DNA of 9,523 bases, taken from positions 1-9,523 of the forward strand of contig CAKZVG010000678.1 of assembly GCA_937921835.1 (NCBI GenBank), written 5' to 3'. A program made the translations under genes and the position numbers. The notes beneath the pieces were generated by a model. That model saw nothing but the letters and a program-made list of their open reading frames with translations, did not search any database and had not been told where the DNA came from. The stretch is from an uncultured Bryobacteraceae bacterium (GTDB taxonomy: Bacteria; Acidobacteriota; Terriglobia; Bryobacterales; Bryobacteraceae). Of this stretch, positions 7,478 to 9,523 are shown piece after piece. Numbering within the stretch: position 1 is the stretch's first letter; each line of letters begins with the position of its first letter.

Positions 7478-7887
7478 GCTTTGCGCCCAAACAACAGCGG
7501 CTCTGCTTTCGCCCAATAACGCGAGAACCGCCGCAGATCAATGTCGGCGGGAAGATCAACCAACGGCGGCTCCTCCAGCACCTCAAGCCCGTCAAGGGCG
7601 GCTGCAACCCGTGCCAGCCTGGGGTTCACGAATCCGCTGGTGACGATGCGCGACGCCCCGCATCCGGCGGCGAAACCAGCGAACTGCTCCGCCACGTCTC
7701 CACGGAGAATCGACACGGGAAGCTCCAGCAGACACTCGTAGACGAAACCGATCCGCTTCAGCGTCCACTGCTCGTTTTCGATCGCACCGTCGTCCCAGAC
7801 GAACACGGCGGGCGCGCCAGGATACTCCCGGAAGACGCGCGCTTCCGGGTTCAGGCACTCGTCATGAACCCAGATCACGACGCTCAT
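7474..7887 (-). CDS. Stand-alone photolyase-like N-terminal alpha/beta domain protein
   Basis: A 137-aa protein resembling a trimmed photolyase alpha/beta (DNA_photolyase, PF00875-type) domain, which in ordinary photolyases is fused ahead of the FAD domain and may hold an antenna pigment. Residues 2-13 (SVVIWVHDECLN) fit strand 1 and the FRRDLRLxDN loop, though the arginines are missing. PAVFVWDD at 26-33 fits strand 2, LPVSILRGD at 56-64 and ASRIVTSGF at 78-86 fit the next strands, and RRFSRYWAKAEPLL at 119-132 resembles the linker into the FAD domain. The ATG at 7887 overlaps the TGA of the FAD-domain gene (ATGA), with GGAG 8 nt upstream inside that gene; the frame is open further upstream, but only antisense-like sequence lies there. 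It probably pairs with the FAD-domain protein to rebuild a photolyase. The family assignment rests on motif order rather than strong identity, and no antenna ligand can be inferred. Confidence 0.72.
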   Translation of the reverse strand: MSVVIWVHDECLNPEARVFREYPGAPAVFVWDDGAIENEQWTLKRIGFVYECLLELPVSILRGDVAEQFAGFAAGCGASRIVTSGFVNPRLARVAAALDGLEVLEEPPLVDLPADIDLRRFSRYWAKAEPLLFGRKA

Positions 7888-8708
7888 GCACCCGGCTCCA
7901 GAAGAGGGAAAAGCTTCCGGCGCAGATCGGGATAGGTTCCTTCGAATTCGCACCAACCTCGACGCGGGCACGCGCGGCAGTAGGCGCCCTGGGTGTAAGT
8001 CTCCAGGTTTTCGCGGTTGAAAAAGTACGGCTTTGAGCTGAAGCTCGACGCGACCCACTGCCAGGAGAGGTTGTTCGACGCCGCGTCGCCGTCCGCCAGG
8101 TGCGACAGAAACCAGCGCGCGCCCGCCTGCCAGCGGACCCTTCGCCAGTGCACCAGGTAGGCCGCCAGCCACATGCGAGCGTGGTTATGCAGGTAGCCCG
8201 TCTCTTTCAATTCCCGTGCGAAGGCGTCCATGCACGCCAGACCCGTGGCGGAGGACTCGACGTCGCGGGGAAGTTCGCCGGTATAATGGGAGGCGTGGAA
8301 GCCGGTTTTGTAAGTCTCGCGGTCTTCCCAAATGCCGTCCCCAATGCGCGCCCAGACCCTCCGCCAGTAATCCCGCCAGGCGAGTTCCTGCACCAGCTTA
8401 CGCGCGCGAACCAGTCCGCCGTGTCTCTTTTGAAGGGAGTCCACCACTTCTCGCAGCCCAATGACCCCGTGCCGGAGATAGGGACTGAGACGGGTAACGC
8501 TTCCGTTCAAGGAATTCCGTGAGGCGGCGTAGGCGCCCGGATCGCAGCCGGACAGTCTGGCGAGTGCGGCGCGCCGTCCGCCACGAAATGCGCTGAAGCC
8601 GCCTCCCCTGGCGGCCGCCGCCGGGAATTGCGCACGCAGGTAAGCCACAAGGTCTCCGCGGTTGTCGAAAGCGCGCCGCATCTCATCGGACTTAAAAGCT
8701 CCGGACAT
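7884..8708 (-). CDS. Stand-alone photolyase/cryptochrome FAD-binding domain protein
   Basis: A 274-aa protein matching only the C-terminal FAD_binding_7 half of class I photolyases. FAD-contact motifs are NSLNGSVTRLSPYLRHG (65-81) and DGDAASNNLSWQW (206-218). By motif alignment to E. coli PhrB the CPD-repair residues are present: E108 (E274), W111 (W277), N175 (N341), M179 (M345), N212 (N378) and W218 (W384). W216 and W193 fit two of the tryptophan-triad positions; the third has no obvious equivalent. Four cysteines, C159, C244, C247 and C253, lie where the PhrB-class FeS ligands lie: C159 is 12 residues before GY as C350 is in the neighbouring phrB, and CxxC follows an SKPY motif as it does there. 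No alpha/beta domain is present; that role probably falls to the next gene, overlapping by ATGA. AAGGAG lies only 2 nt before the ATG, an unusually short spacing. Repair activity is inferred. Confidence 0.88.
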   Translation of the reverse strand: MSGAFKSDEMRRAFDNRGDLVAYLRAQFPAAAARGGGFSAFRGGRRAALARLSGCDPGAYAASRNSLNGSVTRLSPYLRHGVIGLREVVDSLQKRHGGLVRARKLVQELAWRDYWRRVWARIGDGIWEDRETYKTGFHASHYTGELPRDVESSATGLACMDAFARELKETGYLHNHARMWLAAYLVHWRRVRWQAGARWFLSHLADGDAASNNLSWQWVASSFSSKPYFFNRENLETYTQGAYCRACPRRGWCEFEGTYPDLRRKLFPLLEPGA

Positions 8709-8877
8709 GGCTCCTTCCCCGCCGGCAGGTGGCGCTACAGTACTTCACTTCGGCCCAACACGAACGCCACTTTTTGCGCCAGGAGAACGGACGGCCGCAC
8801 CGCGCGCAGGTCTTTTCCGGAAGCTGTGCTTTCCGCCGCACAAATTCTAGGATGCCGGCGTTGCTTACCGGGAGCAT
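8692..8877 (-). CDS. DUF2256 family small zinc-finger-like protein
   Basis: A 61-aa protein carrying the DUF2256 signature: LPEKTCARCGRPFSWRKKW (19-37) and EVKYCSATCRR (43-53). The pairs C24/C27 and C47/C51 suggest a bound zinc, and the aromatic/basic WRKKW stretch suggests nucleic-acid or protein contact. The family has no settled function, but from general knowledge it is often found beside photolyase/cryptochrome genes, as here. The TAA lies 17 nt inside the FAD-domain gene, so the two are probably translated together. The ATG at 8877 gives 18 residues before LPEK, longer than I expect for the family; a GTG at 8841 is an alternative start. No clear Shine-Dalgarno favours either one. Confidence 0.88.
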   Translation of the reverse strand: MLPVSNAGILEFVRRKAQLPEKTCARCGRPFSWRKKWRSCWAEVKYCSATCRRGRSHVRSF

Positions 8878-8880
8878 TTC

Positions 8881-8911
8881 TTGACCGGCCTGAATTCAAT
8901 GCATCCATACT
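8881..8911 (+). promoter_or_regulatory. Weak candidate promoter for the 8934 gene pair
   Basis: TTGACC (8881-8886) and CATACT (8906-8911), 19 bp apart, lie in the 56-bp divergent gap upstream of the plus-strand gene at 8934. The -35 matches 5 of 6, but the -10 is modest and the spacer long. Transcription would start near 8918. Confidence 0.28.
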
Positions 8912-8923
8912 GCCCGCCGGGCA
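8911..8923. promoter_or_regulatory. Palindrome TGCCCGCCGGGCA between divergent genes
   Basis: Six-base perfect arms around one central base sit in the 56-bp gap between the DUF2256 gene and the plus-strand gene at 8934, next to a candidate -10 element. It could be an operator or a short hairpin. With G/C-rich arms in GC-rich DNA, chance is a real alternative. Confidence 0.3.
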
Positions 8924-8933
8924 TTAGTAAAGT

Positions 8934-9152
8934 ATGCAATCGAGCAACCAAGATACACGCACCTGGGCCGATCTCGCAATCGGTCTGTATGATAAACTTA
9001 CCGGCCGCGGAGCCGAAATCACTTACGACTTCCAGAATCTGGAGGTGTCGGTTCCGAGCTCGACGTCGGCCGAAGCCGAGCACGCCCGCTGGCGGCTGAA
9101 CGGAGTGGTGAAGATCCGTACCCGGGATGAGCGCCCCTCGGACCGTGGTTGA
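8934..9152 (+). CDS. Small protein of unknown function
   Basis: A 72-aa hypothetical protein that I do not recognise. Residues 11-22 (TWADLAIGLYDK) look like an amphipathic helix. They are followed by TGRGAEITYDFQNLEVSVPS and RWRLNGVVKIRT, which read as alternating beta strands, and then a polar tail. No signal peptide, membrane segment or cysteine is seen. Third codon positions are mostly G/C like the neighbouring genes, which supports real coding. The ATG at 8934 is the first in frame after the divergent gap, but no convincing Shine-Dalgarno precedes it. The end overlaps the next gene by 26 bp, implying co-translation. It is divergent from the DUF2256-photolyase cluster and could be unrelated to it. 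Confidence 0.6.
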   Translation: MQSSNQDTRTWADLAIGLYDKLTGRGAEITYDFQNLEVSVPSSTSAEAEHARWRLNGVVKIRTRDERPSDRG

Positions 9153-9354
9153 AATCGACCTCAGGGTCGAACACGCCGGCTACGGCATGTGGCTGTCGAA
9201 TCCGGAGGGGCTGTTGGTGGTCCGCTTCCAGTCCCTCCGCAGCCTGCTTCACTTCCTGCCGTTTTTCCGGCGAGTGCGGCGGCGCCTGCCTAGTGGGGTG
9301 CCCTTCCAGATCGCGCTGCGGCGTATCCGGATTCCTTTTCAACTGACCACTTGA
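9127..9354 (+). CDS. Small protein of unknown function, overlapping its upstream neighbour
   Basis: A 75-aa hypothetical protein, not recognised. It reads as beta strands TVVEIDLRVEHAGYGMWLS (6-24) and GLLVVRFQSL (28-37), an aromatic/basic segment HFLPFFRRVRRRL (42-54), and a final strand-like IRIPFQLTT. The GC-rich third positions fit coding. ATG 9127 lies 26 bp inside the preceding gene in another frame; an in-frame TGA at 9109-9111 limits any upstream extension. Translational coupling is likely, and a frameshifted or formerly fused single protein is possible. Its last 16 bp overlap the convergent sugar-kinase gene. Confidence 0.55.
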   Translation: MSAPRTVVEIDLRVEHAGYGMWLSNPEGLLVVRFQSLRSLLHFLPFFRRVRRRLPSGVPFQIALRRIRIPFQLTT

Positions 9355-9523
9355 GCCTGGCGCATCCACTCCACGGTTTCCTGGAACGGCAGCAGCCCGG
9401 CGACGGAACCGAGCCGGGACACACTCAGAGCCCCGCTTGCGTTGGCCAGCCGCGCTGCCTCCTCCAGGCTCATTCCGCGCATTCGCCCCGCAAGGAACGC
9501 TCCGGCGAAGCAATCCCCCGCTC
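9339..9523 (-). CDS. PfkB/ribokinase-family sugar kinase, C-terminal fragment
   Basis: Only the last 60 codons (plus two bases of another) lie in the window; the gene continues past the right edge. The fragment opens with AGDCFAGAFLAGRMRGM, where the partial codon at the edge is compatible with Gly. This is the PfkB anion-hole motif GAGD with its catalytic Asp. The family helix-strand SLEEAARLANASGALSVSRLG follows, then a short tail. Such kinases phosphorylate sugars such as ribose, fructose or 2-keto-3-deoxygluconate with ATP in the cytoplasm; the substrate pocket is outside the window, so specificity is unknown. The stop TGA at 9341-9339 lies within the end of the convergent plus-strand gene. 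Confidence 0.88.
   Translation of the reverse strand, partial: AGDCFAGAFLAGRMRGMSLEEAARLANASGALSVSRLGSVAGLLPFQETVEWMRQAQVVS

Noticed and set aside
7888..8172. Extension of the 137-aa alpha/beta-domain gene to an upstream ATG at 8172
   Set aside because: The extra residues overlap the FAD-domain gene in another frame and have no domain character; the protein-like sequence starts at the ATG in the ATGA overlap.
7474..8708. The two photolyase-domain genes as one photolyase broken by a sequencing or mutational frameshift
   Set aside because: The order is FAD domain then alpha/beta domain, opposite to normal photolyases, and each has its own start, with a Shine-Dalgarno placed for the second.
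9019..9513. Minus-strand open frame of 164 codons at the right edge
   Set aside because: Its translation shows no family features. A different minus frame over 9523-9339 gives the PfkB GAGD motif and a typical C-terminus.

Overview
The window is GC-rich, densely packed bacterial DNA. It most resembles an Acidobacteriota genome of the Bryobacterales/Solibacter type. This is an inference from an Oar-like TonB-dependent receptor with an N-terminal carboxypeptidase-regulatory domain, a Tat-exported GH42-like protein and heavy G/C third-position codon use; no rRNA or other marker gene is present. Nearly all the sequence is coding. The longest gaps are about 100 bp, so no gene-free stretch exceeds 300 bases.

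Left half (1-4801, minus strand): an apparent two-gene carbohydrate-uptake unit. A Tat-targeted GH42-like protein (4801-2576) is followed after 42 bp by a TonB-dependent receptor (2533 to the left edge, C-terminus missing). Both read leftward from a short regulatory region (about 4802-4898). That region holds two copies of a LacI-family operator (TGAAACGTTTCA and TGAAACGTTTTA, 17 bp apart) and two divergent sigma70-like promoters.

Middle (4899-7477, plus strand): a PurR/CcpA-like LacI-family regulator. Its stop codon overlaps (GTGA) the start of an FeS-type bacterial photolyase of the DPRP/PhrB class. All four cluster cysteines and the HHxxR active-site motif fall at the same residue numbers that I recall for Agrobacterium PhrB. 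A probable (6-4) photolyase therefore sits in the same transcription unit as a sugar-type regulator.

Right-middle (8877-7474, minus strand): a tightly overlapping three-gene cluster convergent with phrB. It encodes a DUF2256 zinc-finger-like protein, a stand-alone photolyase FAD-binding domain (274 aa), and a stand-alone 137-aa protein resembling the photolyase N-terminal alpha/beta domain. Together the last two make a two-subunit photolyase encoded in the reverse of normal domain order. The FAD-domain protein keeps CPD-photolyase active-site residues and also has four cysteines placed like the iron-sulfur ligands of the PhrB class. This is the most interesting part of the window.

Right edge: two short overlapping plus-strand genes of unknown function (8934-9152 and 9127-9354), then the C-terminal 60 codons of a PfkB/ribokinase-family sugar kinase entering from the right on the minus strand.
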